DNA of 64,000 bases from Niveispirillum sp943370215 (GTDB taxonomy: Bacteria; Pseudomonadota; Alphaproteobacteria; Azospirillales; Azospirillaceae): positions 1 through 64,000 of the forward strand of contig CALRQC020000016.1 of assembly GCA_943370215.1 (NCBI GenBank), in the 5' to 3' direction. The translations under genes and the position numbers were made by a program. The notes beneath the pieces were generated by a model. The model was given only the letters and a program-made list of their open reading frames with translations. It did no database searches and was not told the DNA's origin. Shown one piece after another: positions 27,655 through 37,024 of this stretch. Numbering within the stretch: the stretch's first letter is position 1; each line of letters opens with the position of its first letter.

Positions 27655-29087
27655 CAGTCAGCACCCCCGATGGCAAACAGCTTGTCCAGCTCAGCCGGCA
27701 GGGCATTGGCCCATTGGGTGATGGTGCCGGCGCCCAAACACACCACCATGTCACCGGGTTTGGCGATGTCCTTCACCAGGGCGGGCAGGGCATCCGGGCC
27801 GGTGAGCGCGCGCACGTCGCGGTGGCCGCGCACGCGCAGGCCTTCCACCAGATCATCGCGCGAGGCGCCAGCGATCGGCTGTTCCCCGGCGGCATAGACA
27901 TCCGCCACCAGCACGGTGTCGGCATCGTTGAAGCAGGTGCAGAAATCGCCGAACAGGCTTTGCAGGCGGGTATAGCGGTGCGGCTGCACCACGGCGATGG
28001 TGCGGCCGGTGCCGGCCATGCGCGCCGCCTTCAGCACCGCGGAGATTTCCACCGGGTGATGGCCGTAATCATCGATCACGGCGATGCCATTGCTTTCACC
28101 GGTCTTGGTGAAGCGGCGCTTCACGCCGCTGAACTTGGCGAAGGACTGGCGGATCGCCTCGTCGCTGATGCCCAGATTGATGGCCACGGCGATGGCGGCC
28201 AGGGAATTCTGCACATTATGCAGCCCATACATCGGCAGATGGATGCCGGTGATGGTGCGCGCTTCCCCCCGTGCCTCCCCGTGGGCACGGTCGCTGACCG
28301 CCACGTCATAGGCGCAGCCGCTGGTATCGGTCACCACATTGATGGCGCGCACATCGGCCTGGGGGGAGAAGCCATAGGTGACGACGCGGCGGTCCACCCG
28401 GCCCAGCATGGCCTGGACCTCCGGATGATCGATGCACAGCGCCGCGAAGCCGTAGAAGGGGATGTTCTCGACAAACCGGTCGAACGCCTTCCGCTCCTCC
28501 TCGAACGTGCCGTAATGGTCCAGATGCTCCGGGTCCATATTGGTGACGATGCCGATGGTGGAGGGCAGCTTGGTGAAGGTGCCGTCGCTTTCATCGGCTT
28601 CCACCACCATCCATTCGCCGCTGCCCAGCTTGGCATTGGTACCCAGCGAATTGATGATGCCGCCATTGATGATGGTCGGGTCCATCGCCCCGCCTTCCAG
28701 CAGGGCCGCCACCATGCTGGTGGTGGTGGTCTTGCCATGGGTGCCGGCCACGGCGATGGACCATTTCAGCCGCATCAGTTCCGCCAGCATTTCCGCCCGG
28801 CGCACCACCGGGATCATGCCGGCACGGGCGGCCACCACCTCGGGATTGTCCTTCTTCACGGCAGACGAGATGACCAGCACCGCCGCTTCGCCCAGATTTT
28901 CCGCCCGGTGGCCGATCTCCACCTTGATGCCCAGCTTGCGCAGCCGCTGCACATTATAATTATCGGACATGTCGCTGCCCTGGACCGCATAGCCCAGATT
29001 GTGCAGCACCTCGGCGATGCCGGACATGCCGATACCGCCAATGCCGACAAAATGCAGGGTTCCGATGTTCAGCGGCAGGGCCCGCAT
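27654..29087 (-). CDS. murC: UDP-N-acetylmuramate--L-alanine ligase
   Basis: The 477-residue Mur ligase that adds L-Ala to UDP-MurNAc. It shows the N-terminal LHFVGIGGIGMSGIAEVL, the ATP loop VAGTHGKTTTTSMVA, and VVEADESDGTF and MDPEHLDHYGTFEEE of the central domain. The C-terminal domain starts after FAKFSGVKRRF. Length is normal. It ends in a one-base overlap with murB and starts four bases after the small coupled gene at 29091-29288. Confidence 0.97.
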   Translation of the reverse strand: MRALPLNIGTLHFVGIGGIGMSGIAEVLHNLGYAVQGSDMSDNYNVQRLRKLGIKVEIGHRAENLGEAAVLVISSAVKKDNPEVVAARAGMIPVVRRAEMLAELMRLKWSIAVAGTHGKTTTTSMVAALLEGGAMDPTIINGGIINSLGTNAKLGSGEWMVVEADESDGTFTKLPSTIGIVTNMDPEHLDHYGTFEEERKAFDRFVENIPFYGFAALCIDHPEVQAMLGRVDRRVVTYGFSPQADVRAINVVTDTSGCAYDVAVSDRAHGEARGEARTITGIHLPMYGLHNVQNSLAAIAVAINLGISDEAIRQSFAKFSGVKRRFTKTGESNGIAVIDDYGHHPVEISAVLKAARMAGTGRTIAVVQPHRYTRLQSLFGDFCTCFNDADTVLVADVYAAGEQPIAGASRDDLVEGLRVRGHRDVRALTGPDALPALVKDIAKPGDMVVCLGAGTITQWANALPAELDKLFAIGGAD

Positions 29088-29090
29088 GGC

Positions 29091-29288
29091 TTAAACTCCA
29101 AACAGAAAATCAAGAAGACCGGGTTTACGGCGCGGCGTGGGGGCAGTTTCGGCTTCGTAATGATGACTTGTGGCCTTTTCACGGCCCTGTCGTGCCAGAT
29201 GGGGCCGCGTCGTCGGCCCATTGCCCAGCAGCAGGGGGAAGGCGGTTTCCAGGTCGCTGAGGCTGGGCGGGGGGGCAGATTGCCTCAT
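29091..29288 (-). CDS. Small uncharacterised protein coupled to murG
   Basis: A 65-codon reading frame that fits exactly between murG and murC. Its ATG overlaps the murG stop as ATGA and its stop lies 3 bases before murC, so it is placed as a coupled member of the operon. The product has no membrane helix or signal peptide. It is Pro/Arg-rich in the middle and ends in a short hydrophobic motif, PGLLDFLFGV. I do not recognise a family. Its position suggests a link to late precursor synthesis or division, but that is inference. It could also be a spacer-like remnant that only keeps ribosomes moving. Confidence 0.6.
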   Translation of the reverse strand: MRQSAPPPSLSDLETAFPLLLGNGPTTRPHLARQGREKATSHHYEAETAPTPRRKPGLLDFLFGV

Positions 29289-30388
29289 GCTGCGCGCTCC
29301 CTGGCCAGACCCAGCACGGCATCGGCCAGCTTCTCCGCCGCTTCCGGGATGGCCCAGCCAGCGGCGGCCGTGGCGGCGCGGGTCAGTTGGGCCGGGTCGG
29401 CCAGCAGGGCGATCAGCTTGTCGGCCAGCACGGCGGGTGAAAATTCCGTCTGCGGAACGACCCAGGCACCGCCAACCGATTCAACCGATCTGGCGTTGGC
29501 GGTCTGGTGATCATCCATGGCATATTGATAGGGGACCAGGATGGAGGGGCGGCCCACCACCGTCAGTTCGGCAACCGTTCCGGCACCGGAACGGGCCACC
29601 ATCAGGTGGCAGCCGGCCAGCCGGTGCGGCATATCCTTGAAGAAGGTGGCCAGTTCGCACTCAATGCCCATCTCGTAATAGGCTTTGCGCGCGACCTCGA
29701 TATTTTCCGGGCGGGCCTGCTGCACGATCTTTAGCCGGTAACGCAAATCTTCCGGCAGCATTTCGATGGCGCGGGGCACCACCTCCCCGAAAATGCTGGC
29801 CCCCTGGCTGCCGCCGGTGATCAGCAGATTGACCGGCCCGCCCGGTACGGGGGCCGGATAGGGGGCATCACGCAGGGCCAGGATATCGGGCCGTACCGGG
29901 TTGCCGGTGCGGATGATGCGCCTGCCATCGGCGGGGCCCAGGCCCTTCACCTCGGGGAAGCTGGTGCAGATGCGGGCGGCCTTGCCGATCAGCAGCCGGT
30001 TGGCCCGGCCCAGCACGGCATTCTGTTCATGCAGCAGGGTGGGAATGCCGGTGGATTGGGCGGCGAACACGGTGGGGACGGACGGATAACCGCCGAAGCC
30101 GACCACAACGGCCGGGTTTAAACGGCGCAGCAGACTGCGCGCCTGCGCGGTGCCCAACACCAGATCGACGGCCATGCGGGCCTTGCCCAGCAGGCCGGCG
30201 GCCCCGTTCGACGCGCGGATACGTTCCACCCGCACATCGGGCAGGCTGTCGCCAAACGCCTTGCCGCGCGGATCGGTTACCAGAATCGGCAAATGGCCGC
30301 GTGCCATCAAGGCGCGGGCCAGGGCTTCCGCCGGGAACATATGACCGCCGGTGCCCCCGGCGGCGAGGATGATGGGGCGGGCGCTCAC
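29285..30388 (-). CDS. murG: UDP-GlcNAc:undecaprenyl-PP-MurNAc-pentapeptide GlcNAc transferase
   Basis: The 367-residue peripheral membrane GT-B glycosyltransferase that turns lipid I into lipid II. It has the glycine-rich ILAAGGTGGHMFPAEALA at the N terminus, VVGFGGYPSVPTVFAA, LLITGGSQGASIFGEVVP, and the UDP-GlcNAc site RSGAGTVAELTVVGRPSILVPYQYAMDDHQ in outline. Its ATG overlaps the ftsW stop by 4 bases and its stop overlaps the next small gene as ATGA. Confidence 0.97.
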   Translation of the reverse strand: MSARPIILAAGGTGGHMFPAEALARALMARGHLPILVTDPRGKAFGDSLPDVRVERIRASNGAAGLLGKARMAVDLVLGTAQARSLLRRLNPAVVVGFGGYPSVPTVFAAQSTGIPTLLHEQNAVLGRANRLLIGKAARICTSFPEVKGLGPADGRRIIRTGNPVRPDILALRDAPYPAPVPGGPVNLLITGGSQGASIFGEVVPRAIEMLPEDLRYRLKIVQQARPENIEVARKAYYEMGIECELATFFKDMPHRLAGCHLMVARSGAGTVAELTVVGRPSILVPYQYAMDDHQTANARSVESVGGAWVVPQTEFSPAVLADKLIALLADPAQLTRAATAAAGWAIPEAAEKLADAVLGLARERAA

Positions 30389-31524
30389 AGGCCTTCTCCC
30401 GGTGACAGGCGTTTGCGGGTCAGGGCCAGCAGCATCCCGGTGCCGATCCCCAGCGCGATCAGCGAGGAACCACCATAGGAGATGAAGGGCAGGGTCATGC
30501 CCTTGGTCGGCATCAGATGCAGGGCGGAACCCATATTGATCAATGCCTGCAGGCCGAACTGCATGGCCAGCCCGGTGGCGGCCAGCATGACAAACAGGCT
30601 CTGATCATTGGCGGCGCGGTTGAAGCTGCGGATCACCACGATGGCGAACAGCACGATGATCAGGGCGCAGACCACCAGCCCCAATTCCTCCCCGGCGACG
30701 GAGAAGATGAAGTCGGCATGGGCATCGGGGATGGCCATCTTCACCCGGCCCTGACCGGGGCCGGTGCCCCAGATGCCGCCATTGGCGAAGGCTTCCATGG
30801 ATTTTTCGACCTGATAATTCTCACCCGTTGCCGGGTTCAGGAAGCCGTCGATGCGTTTTTGCACATGCGGGAACAGGAAATAGGCGCTGACCAGGCCGCC
30901 CATGCCCAGCACCACCATGCTGGCCACCAGCACGATGGGCAGACCGGCCAGGAAGAACTGGCCGAAGAAAATGGAGGTGATGACGAAGGTCTGCCCCAGA
31001 TCAGGCTGGCTCATCAGCAGCAGCACGATCATGGCATAGAGGGCGCAGTTGACCTGGATGCCGGGAAAATGGCTCCCCGTCGGTCCCGGTGTGCGATGGA
31101 GCGAGAACATCCAGGCGGAGACGACGGCGAAGGCCGGCTTCAGGAATTCCGACGGTTGTACAGACGACAGGCCGGGCACGTGAATCCAGCGCGTGGCGCC
31201 CTTGATCTCTTCTCCGATGAACAGGGTCAGCACCACCCCGACGATAGCCGCCCCGAACATCACCACCGCCATCCGCCGCACCCCGCGCGGGGTCAGCAGG
31301 GAGACGCCGACCATGATGGCCAGCGACGGCAGCAGCATGAACAGGTGACGTTCGATGAAGTGGAAGGTGGTCAGCCCGATGCGGTTGGCCACCGCCGGGC
31401 TGGCCGCCTGGATCAGCACCACACCGATCACGGCAATGGCGATGATGACGGCCAGTGTCCAGCGGTCCACCGTCCACCACCAGCGGCCCAGAACCGAATG
31501 ATCGGTGCGGGAGAAGGAGAGCAT
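30385..31524 (-). CDS. ftsW: Septal peptidoglycan polymerase FtsW (SEDS family)
   Basis: A 379-residue membrane protein with about ten helices that polymerises lipid II at the septum together with FtsI. Family segments include GATRWIHVPGLSSVQPSEFLKP, with the catalytic-loop Trp and Asp/Glu region, and MPTKGMTLPFISYGGSSLIALGIGTG at the end. The ATG at 31524 lies 4 bases after the murD stop with GAGAAGGAGAGC ahead. The longer in-frame start at 31680 would lie inside murD and is not family-like. Confidence 0.96.
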   Translation of the reverse strand: MLSFSRTDHSVLGRWWWTVDRWTLAVIIAIAVIGVVLIQAASPAVANRIGLTTFHFIERHLFMLLPSLAIMVGVSLLTPRGVRRMAVVMFGAAIVGVVLTLFIGEEIKGATRWIHVPGLSSVQPSEFLKPAFAVVSAWMFSLHRTPGPTGSHFPGIQVNCALYAMIVLLLMSQPDLGQTFVITSIFFGQFFLAGLPIVLVASMVVLGMGGLVSAYFLFPHVQKRIDGFLNPATGENYQVEKSMEAFANGGIWGTGPGQGRVKMAIPDAHADFIFSVAGEELGLVVCALIIVLFAIVVIRSFNRAANDQSLFVMLAATGLAMQFGLQALINMGSALHLMPTKGMTLPFISYGGSSLIALGIGTGMLLALTRKRLSPGEGL

Positions 31525-31528
31525 GGGC

Positions 31529-32926
31529 TCAATCCCCCTGCCGGGCGGTGGCCAGGGATTGCGCCGCCGCCGTGAAGGCGTCGCCCCGCACCTCAAAATT
31601 CGGATACTGGTCGAAGCTGGCACAGGCCGGCGACAGCACCACCACGGGCGATGCCTCCCCATCGGCCTTGGCGGCGGCAAAGGCGGCTTCCACCGCCTTT
31701 TCCATCACGCCGCAGCGCGTATGCGGCACCTTGTGGGCGCTCAGCCATTCGGCAAAGGCTTCCGTCGCTTCCCCGATCAGGAAGGCATGGCGCACATTGC
31801 CCACCAGTTCTTCCAGACCCGCCAAGCCGGTATCCTTGGGCTTGCCGCCCAAAATCCAGTAGATCGGCTGATAGCAGACCAGGGCCTTGGCCGCGGCGTC
31901 GGCATTGGTGGCCTTGCTGTCATTGATGAAGCGGACGCCATCAAGCACCGCCACCTGCTGCTGCCGGTGGGCCAGACCGGGGAAGGTGCGCAAGCCATCC
32001 AGAATGTCGGAATGGGTCAGCCCGCCGGCCCGTGCCAGGGCATAGGCGGCTAGCACATTCTGCCAATTATGCAGGCCCGGCAGGGTGGTCAGCCTTGTCA
32101 GATCGGTGAAGGGATGGGGCGTGCCCTCCGTGGCATCGACCAGCACGCCATTTTCCACCCCGATGCCGCCCGGCGGCACGCCATGGACGGAAAGGCGGAT
32201 CACCCGACCGTCAAATTCCCCGTCCAGCGCATCGGCCATCTGGCGGCAGGGCTCATCATCCACGCCGATGATGGCCACCTGCGGCCTGCCATCGCCCTTC
32301 TGGAAGATGCGTTTCTTGGCGGCGATATAGCCGTCCATCCCGCCATGCCGGTCCAGATGGTCGGGCGTGATGTTCAGCAGCACGGCGGCATCAAAGCCGA
32401 GCGAGGGGGTCAGTTCCAGTTGATAGCTGGACATTTCCAGCACATAGACACCGTTCTTGCCCAACCGGTCGATGCTGAGCGCCGGGATGCCGAAATTGCC
32501 GCCGATCAGGGTGGGCCGGTTGGCCCCGGCGAAGATATGGCCGGTCAGTGCGGTGGTGGTGGATTTGCCATTGGTGCCGGTGATGCCGACATAGAACGGG
32601 GCCGGCACGGCCCGGGCCAGCAGCTCGATATCGCTGACCAGCGGGATGCCCGCCGCCTTGGCGCGGGCAGCCACCTTGTTGGGCTGGGGGAAGCTGTGCG
32701 GGATGCCGGGCGACAGCACCAGCAGTTCAACCCCGGCCAGATCGGCGCTGTTCAGGTCGGTCAGGGCAATGCCAGCGGCAAGGGCAGCCTGCTGCCCGGC
32801 GGCCCCATCATCCCAGGCCAGCACCTCGGCCCCGGCATCCAGCGCGGCGCGCGCGGCGGTAAGGCCCGAGCGTGCCAGACCCATCACCGCGATTTTGTGC
32901 CCCTTCAGGATGCCGAGATCAATCAT
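31529..32926 (-). CDS. murD: UDP-N-acetylmuramoyl-L-alanine--D-glutamate ligase
   Basis: The 465-residue Mur ligase that adds D-Glu. The N-terminal Rossmann fold has AVMGLARSGLTAARAAL. The ATP loop is GITGTNGKSTTTALTGHI. LLNITPDHLDRHGGMDGYIAAK is the central ligand and metal region. The C-terminal domain has FINDSKATNADAAAKAL and VVLSPACASFDQYPNFEVRGD, which holds the D-Glu-binding Ser/Phe. Normal length. Four bases separate its stop from the ftsW start. Confidence 0.97.
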   Translation of the reverse strand: MIDLGILKGHKIAVMGLARSGLTAARAALDAGAEVLAWDDGAAGQQAALAAGIALTDLNSADLAGVELLVLSPGIPHSFPQPNKVAARAKAAGIPLVSDIELLARAVPAPFYVGITGTNGKSTTTALTGHIFAGANRPTLIGGNFGIPALSIDRLGKNGVYVLEMSSYQLELTPSLGFDAAVLLNITPDHLDRHGGMDGYIAAKKRIFQKGDGRPQVAIIGVDDEPCRQMADALDGEFDGRVIRLSVHGVPPGGIGVENGVLVDATEGTPHPFTDLTRLTTLPGLHNWQNVLAAYALARAGGLTHSDILDGLRTFPGLAHRQQQVAVLDGVRFINDSKATNADAAAKALVCYQPIYWILGGKPKDTGLAGLEELVGNVRHAFLIGEATEAFAEWLSAHKVPHTRCGVMEKAVEAAFAAAKADGEASPVVVLSPACASFDQYPNFEVRGDAFTAAAQSLATARQGD

Positions 32927-32940
32927 GATGCCCCCTTGGA

Positions 32941-34026
32941 TTACCGTAGTTTGAGGGTGGACAGGCCGACCAGCGCCAGGATGACGGCGATGATCCAGAA
33001 CCGGATGACGACGGTGGGCTCCGACCAGCCCTTCTTTTCGAAATGATGGTGGATCGGCGCCATGCGGAAGACACGGCGTCCGGTCAGCTTGAAGCTGGCG
33101 ACCTGGATCATCACCGACAGGGTTTCCAGCACGAACAGCCCACCAATGATGGCCAGCACCAGTTCATGCTTGGTGATGACGGAGATGGCGCCCAGTGCGC
33201 CGCCCACCGACAGCGAACCGGTATCGCCCATGAACACCATGGCCGGCGGGGCGTTGAACCACAGAAAGCCCAGCCCGGCACCGACCAGCGCACCGCAGAA
33301 CACCGCCAACTCACCCGTGCCCGGCACATGGATGATGCCCAGATAGTTGGAGAAGATGGCATTGCCCGAAAGGTAGGCGATCAGCCCGAAGCAGGCGGCG
33401 GCGATCATGATCGGCACGGTGGCCAGCCCGTCCAGCCCGTCCGTCAGGTTGACGGCGTGCGACGAACCGATGATGACGACCACGGCGAACGGCACATAGA
33501 ACCAGCCGAGATGGATCAGCAGATCCTTGAAGAAGGGCAGGGCCAGACCGCTGCCCAGTTCCCATGGGGTGACTGCCAGATACCAGCCGGTGGCCAGCAG
33601 GGCGACGACGAAGGTGGCCACCAGTTTCAGCTTGGAGGACAGGCCCTTGGTATTGCGCTTGGTCAGCTTCAGATAATCATCGCCGAACCCGACCAACCCG
33701 AACCCGACCGTCACCAGCAGCACGATCCAGGTATAGGTATTGGTCAGATCCACCCAGAGCAGGGTGGAGATGATGACGGCAATCATGATCATCAGGCCGC
33801 CCATGGTGGGCGTGCCCTTCTTCTTCAGATGCGTTTCCGGCCCGTCGGTGCGGATCGGCTGGCCTTCCCCCTGCTTGGATTTCAGCCAGCGGATGACGCG
33901 CGGGCCGATAACGAAGCTGATGATCAGCGCGGTCATCACAGCTCCGCCCGTCCGGAAAGTCAGATACCGGAACAGGTTGAAAATCTGGAACTCATCCGCC
34001 AGGGGATAAAGCAGATTATACAGCAT
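32941..34026 (-). CDS. mraY: Phospho-N-acetylmuramoyl-pentapeptide transferase
   Basis: A 361-residue integral membrane enzyme with about ten helices that makes lipid I from UDP-MurNAc-pentapeptide and undecaprenyl phosphate. It shows KKGTPTMGGLMI at the N-terminal cytoplasmic loop, the catalytic Asp motifs VGFGDDYLKLTKRN and AVNLTDGLDGLATVP, and FMGDTGSLSVGGALG. The C-terminal HHHFEKKGWSE is typical. The ATG at 34026 (MLYNLLYPLADEF) matches the family start and overlaps murF by 11 bases. Confidence 0.97.
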   Translation of the reverse strand: MLYNLLYPLADEFQIFNLFRYLTFRTGGAVMTALIISFVIGPRVIRWLKSKQGEGQPIRTDGPETHLKKKGTPTMGGLMIMIAVIISTLLWVDLTNTYTWIVLLVTVGFGLVGFGDDYLKLTKRNTKGLSSKLKLVATFVVALLATGWYLAVTPWELGSGLALPFFKDLLIHLGWFYVPFAVVVIIGSSHAVNLTDGLDGLATVPIMIAAACFGLIAYLSGNAIFSNYLGIIHVPGTGELAVFCGALVGAGLGFLWFNAPPAMVFMGDTGSLSVGGALGAISVITKHELVLAIIGGLFVLETLSVMIQVASFKLTGRRVFRMAPIHHHFEKKGWSEPTVVIRFWIIAVILALVGLSTLKLR

Positions 34027-35491
34027 TCTCGTCTCTCGGTTCCCCGCCATTCAGCGTGGCGGCTGTCCCCTGCGGGTCGAATTTGTCAATTTTGTTGGCC
34101 ATGGCCTTTACGGCATCTACCACGGTGGCCATACGGCTGCCGGCAGAGCCCTTCACCATCACCACGTCACCGGGGCGCAATGCGGCCGCCAGCAGCGGGG
34201 CCAAGGCGGCACTGTCCGCCGCATGGGCCCCGCGCATGGCGGCCGGCACGGCGTCAAACAGGTGCCGCATGTTGGGACCGCAGCAGTACAACAGGTCGCA
34301 ATGCCCGGCCACCAGGGCGGGGGCGACACTGACATGCAGTTCCGGCGATTGTTCGCCCAGCTCCCGCATGTCGCCCAGCACGGCGATGCGGCGACCACCG
34401 GCACCGGGCGGCACCTGACCCAGCACGCCGGCGGCGGCCTTCACCGATACCGGGCTGGCATTATAGCTTTCGTCGATCAGCGTCAGCGTGCCGCCCGGCA
34501 GGGCGATGCTGCTGCGCTGGCCGCGCCCCTTGATGGGGGCGAGATTGGCCAGTGAGGCGGCGGCGATGGCGACATTGCCGCCGGCCGCCTTCACGGCCAG
34601 CAGTACGGCAAGGCTGTTGATGGCATGGTGCCGGCCCGGCAGCGGGATGGTGTAGGTGACATCCACCCCATCGATGCGGGCCTGCACATGGCTGCTGTCG
34701 GGCAGCAAGTCCAGCGCCAGCAGACGGCCATCGGCGGCGGCATCGGCCCCGATGGACAGGATATGCAGGCCCTGAGTGCGGGCGGCGGCCAGCAGGCGGC
34801 TGTAATGCGGGTTGTCACGCGGCAGCACGGCAGTGCCACCCGGCCCCATGCCCTCAAAAATCTCCGCCTTGGCGTCGGCGATGGCTTCCACCGAAGGGAA
34901 GAATTCGATATGGACGGCCTCCACCGTGGTGATGATGGCCACGTCCGGGCGCACCATGCGCGACAGGGGGCCGATCTCCCCGGCATGGTTCATGCCCAGT
35001 TCGAACACGCCGAACCGGCTGTCGGCCGGGAAGCGGGAGAGTGACAGCGGCACGCCCCAATGGTTGTTCAGGCTGCCCACGGTGGCGAAGGTCTTGCCCT
35101 GGCTTTCCAGGGCAACCTTCAGCGCTTCCTTGGTGCCGGTCTTGCCGACGGAGCCGGTGACGGCAATCACCTTGCCACTGGCGTTCAGCCGGCCCATGCG
35201 GCCCAGATCCTCCAGCGCCGCCATGGTGTCTTCCACCTTCACCAGACGGGCATCCTGTTCCAGCCCGGCCGGAATGTCGGCGACGATGGCACCGGCCGCC
35301 CCTTTCTCCAGGGATTGGGCGACGAAGGCATGGCCATCGAAATTCGGCCCCTTCAGCGGGATGAACAGGTCACCCGCCGCCACGGTGCGGCTGTCGATGG
35401 AAACACCGGTGGCCGCCCAGGCAGCGGTGCCGGCCCGCCGGCCATTGCAGGCCGCCGCCACATCATCCGCTGTCCACAGGACTTCCGCCAT
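34016..35491 (-). CDS. murF: UDP-MurNAc-tripeptide--D-alanyl-D-alanine ligase
   Basis: A 491-residue Mur ligase that adds the D-Ala-D-Ala made by Ddl. It has GVSIDSRTVAAGDLFIPLKG (N-terminal substrate domain), VIAVTGSVGKTGTKEAL (ATP loop), FELGMNHAGEIGPLSR and YNASPVSVKAAAGVL. The C-terminal VMVKGSAGSRMATVVDAV is family-typical. I chose the ATG at 35491 (MAEVLW) because GGGGTGGGA precedes it; another ATG lies at 35512. A hairpin sits just upstream in the 60-base gap after murE. Confidence 0.96.
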   Translation of the reverse strand: MAEVLWTADDVAAACNGRRAGTAAWAATGVSIDSRTVAAGDLFIPLKGPNFDGHAFVAQSLEKGAAGAIVADIPAGLEQDARLVKVEDTMAALEDLGRMGRLNASGKVIAVTGSVGKTGTKEALKVALESQGKTFATVGSLNNHWGVPLSLSRFPADSRFGVFELGMNHAGEIGPLSRMVRPDVAIITTVEAVHIEFFPSVEAIADAKAEIFEGMGPGGTAVLPRDNPHYSRLLAAARTQGLHILSIGADAAADGRLLALDLLPDSSHVQARIDGVDVTYTIPLPGRHHAINSLAVLLAVKAAGGNVAIAAASLANLAPIKGRGQRSSIALPGGTLTLIDESYNASPVSVKAAAGVLGQVPPGAGGRRIAVLGDMRELGEQSPELHVSVAPALVAGHCDLLYCCGPNMRHLFDAVPAAMRGAHAADSAALAPLLAAALRPGDVVMVKGSAGSRMATVVDAVKAMANKIDKFDPQGTAATLNGGEPRDENAV

Positions 35492-35514
35492 TTCCCACCC
35501 CACTTCCAACACCA

Positions 35515-35534
35515 GCCGGGATGCCCATCCCGGC
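35515..35534. repeat. Short perfect hairpin in the murE-murF gap
   Basis: Nine-base arms (GCCGGGATG and its complement) with a 2-base loop lie about 24 bases ahead of the murF start. No T tract follows on the minus strand, so it is not a terminator. It could affect mRNA stability or the relative translation of murE and murF. Confidence 0.55.
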
Positions 35535-35551
35535 CCCCCGTCACACCAAAA

Positions 35552-37024
35552 TCAAAGCGCTGCGACGGCCGCCCGTGCCACCGTCGCGTCATCAAAGGGA
35601 CGCACCTCGTTGCCGATGATCTGTCCCTGTTCATGCCCCTTGCCGGCCAGCACCAGCACATCGCCGGGGCCCAGTTCCCCCACCGCCAGGGCAATGGCCT
35701 TGGCGCGGTCATCCACCTCCGTCGCGGCGGGGCAGCCGGCCATCACCTCGGCCCGGATCGTGGCCGGCACCTCGCTGCGCGGGTTGTCGTCGGTCACGAT
35801 CACGCGGTCGGCCAGTTCGGCGGCGATGCGACCCATCATCGGGCGCTTGCCCTTGTCGCGGTCCCCACCGCAGCCGAACACCACCGACAACCGGCCATGC
35901 GTATGCGGCCGTACCGAGCGCAGCACCGTTTCCAGCCCATCCGGCGTATGGGCATAGTCCACATAGACCGCCGCGCCATTGGGCAGGGTTGCCACCATCT
36001 CAAGCCGGCCCCGCACGCCCGTCAGGTTGACAAGGCAATCCGCCGCCCGTTCCGGCTCCGTACCGGTGCCGATCACCAGCCCCAGGGCGCAGAGCGCGTT
36101 CCAGACCTGGAAGCGGCCGACCAGCGGCAGTTCCAGCGTGCGGCGCTTGCCGAACAGGTCCAGTTCCAGCCGCTGGCCATGGGGCAGGGGGGTGGCGTCA
36201 ATGACGCGCAGTTCCTTGCCCGCCGTGCCGAAGCCGATGACGGTCTGCTTGCGGGCATGGGCCACGCTGGCGATCTGTTCAAATTCCGGGATGTCGGCAT
36301 TGATCACCGCCGTGGCGCCCTTGGGCATCACCCGGTCGAACAGGGCCAGCTTGGCCTGAAGATAGGCCGCCATCGTGCCGTGATAATCCAGATGATCACG
36401 GGTCAGGTTGGTGAAGCCGGCCGCCTCCACCACCACCCCATCCAGGCGGAACTGGTCCAGCCCGTGCGACGATGCCTCCATCGCCAGATGGGTAACACCG
36501 CCGCGCGCCACATCGGCCAGCGTGGCGTGCAGGGCCACCGGGTCCGGCGTGGTCAGGCTGGGGGTTTCCGGGAAGCCATCGGCCACCAGCCCCAGCGTAC
36601 CCATGGCCCCGGCCTTGTGCCCCAGTGCCTGCCAGAGCTGGCGGGTGAACTGGGCCGTGCTGGTCTTGCCATTGGTGCCGGTGACGGCGGCAATATGGGC
36701 CGGCTGTTCGCCATGGAAGGCAGCGGCCAGCAGGGCCAGCCGGCGGCGCGGGTTGGTATCCTCGATCAGGACCACATCGCCCGCACCCTCGGGCAGGCGG
36801 GTGCCCTTGGGCGCCAGGATGGCGACGGCACCGGATGCGATGGCCTGGGGAATGAAATCCCGCCCATCACGCACAGTGCCCGGCAACGCGGCGAACAGCG
36901 TTCCGGGCACCACCTTGCGGCTATCCGCCGTCAGGCCGGTGATGGGTGGGTCGCGTTCCAGCGCCAGGGCCGATACCGCGATTTCCGTGCGCGACGCCAT
37001 GATGTCCGACAGCCTTTTTGTCAT
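35552..37024 (-). CDS. murE: UDP-MurNAc-L-Ala-D-Glu:meso-diaminopimelate ligase
   Basis: The 490-residue Mur ligase for the third stem residue. It has GLTADSRKVVPGTLFAALPG, the ATP loop AVTGTNGKTSTAQFTRQ, LEASSHGLDQFRLDGV with the substrate Ser/His, and TDDNPRSEVPATI. The DNPR motif is the marker of meso-diaminopimelate specificity rather than lysine, as expected for a Gram-negative wall. Its ATG overlaps the ftsI stop as ATGA. Confidence 0.97.
   Translation of the reverse strand: MTKRLSDIMASRTEIAVSALALERDPPITGLTADSRKVVPGTLFAALPGTVRDGRDFIPQAIASGAVAILAPKGTRLPEGAGDVVLIEDTNPRRRLALLAAAFHGEQPAHIAAVTGTNGKTSTAQFTRQLWQALGHKAGAMGTLGLVADGFPETPSLTTPDPVALHATLADVARGGVTHLAMEASSHGLDQFRLDGVVVEAAGFTNLTRDHLDYHGTMAAYLQAKLALFDRVMPKGATAVINADIPEFEQIASVAHARKQTVIGFGTAGKELRVIDATPLPHGQRLELDLFGKRRTLELPLVGRFQVWNALCALGLVIGTGTEPERAADCLVNLTGVRGRLEMVATLPNGAAVYVDYAHTPDGLETVLRSVRPHTHGRLSVVFGCGGDRDKGKRPMMGRIAAELADRVIVTDDNPRSEVPATIRAEVMAGCPAATEVDDRAKAIALAVGELGPGDVLVLAGKGHEQGQIIGNEVRPFDDATVARAAVAAL

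Noticed and set aside
27714..29510. 598-codon frame on the plus strand over murC and its neighbours
   Set aside because: Same shadow pattern, rich in His, Gly and Gln, no motif.
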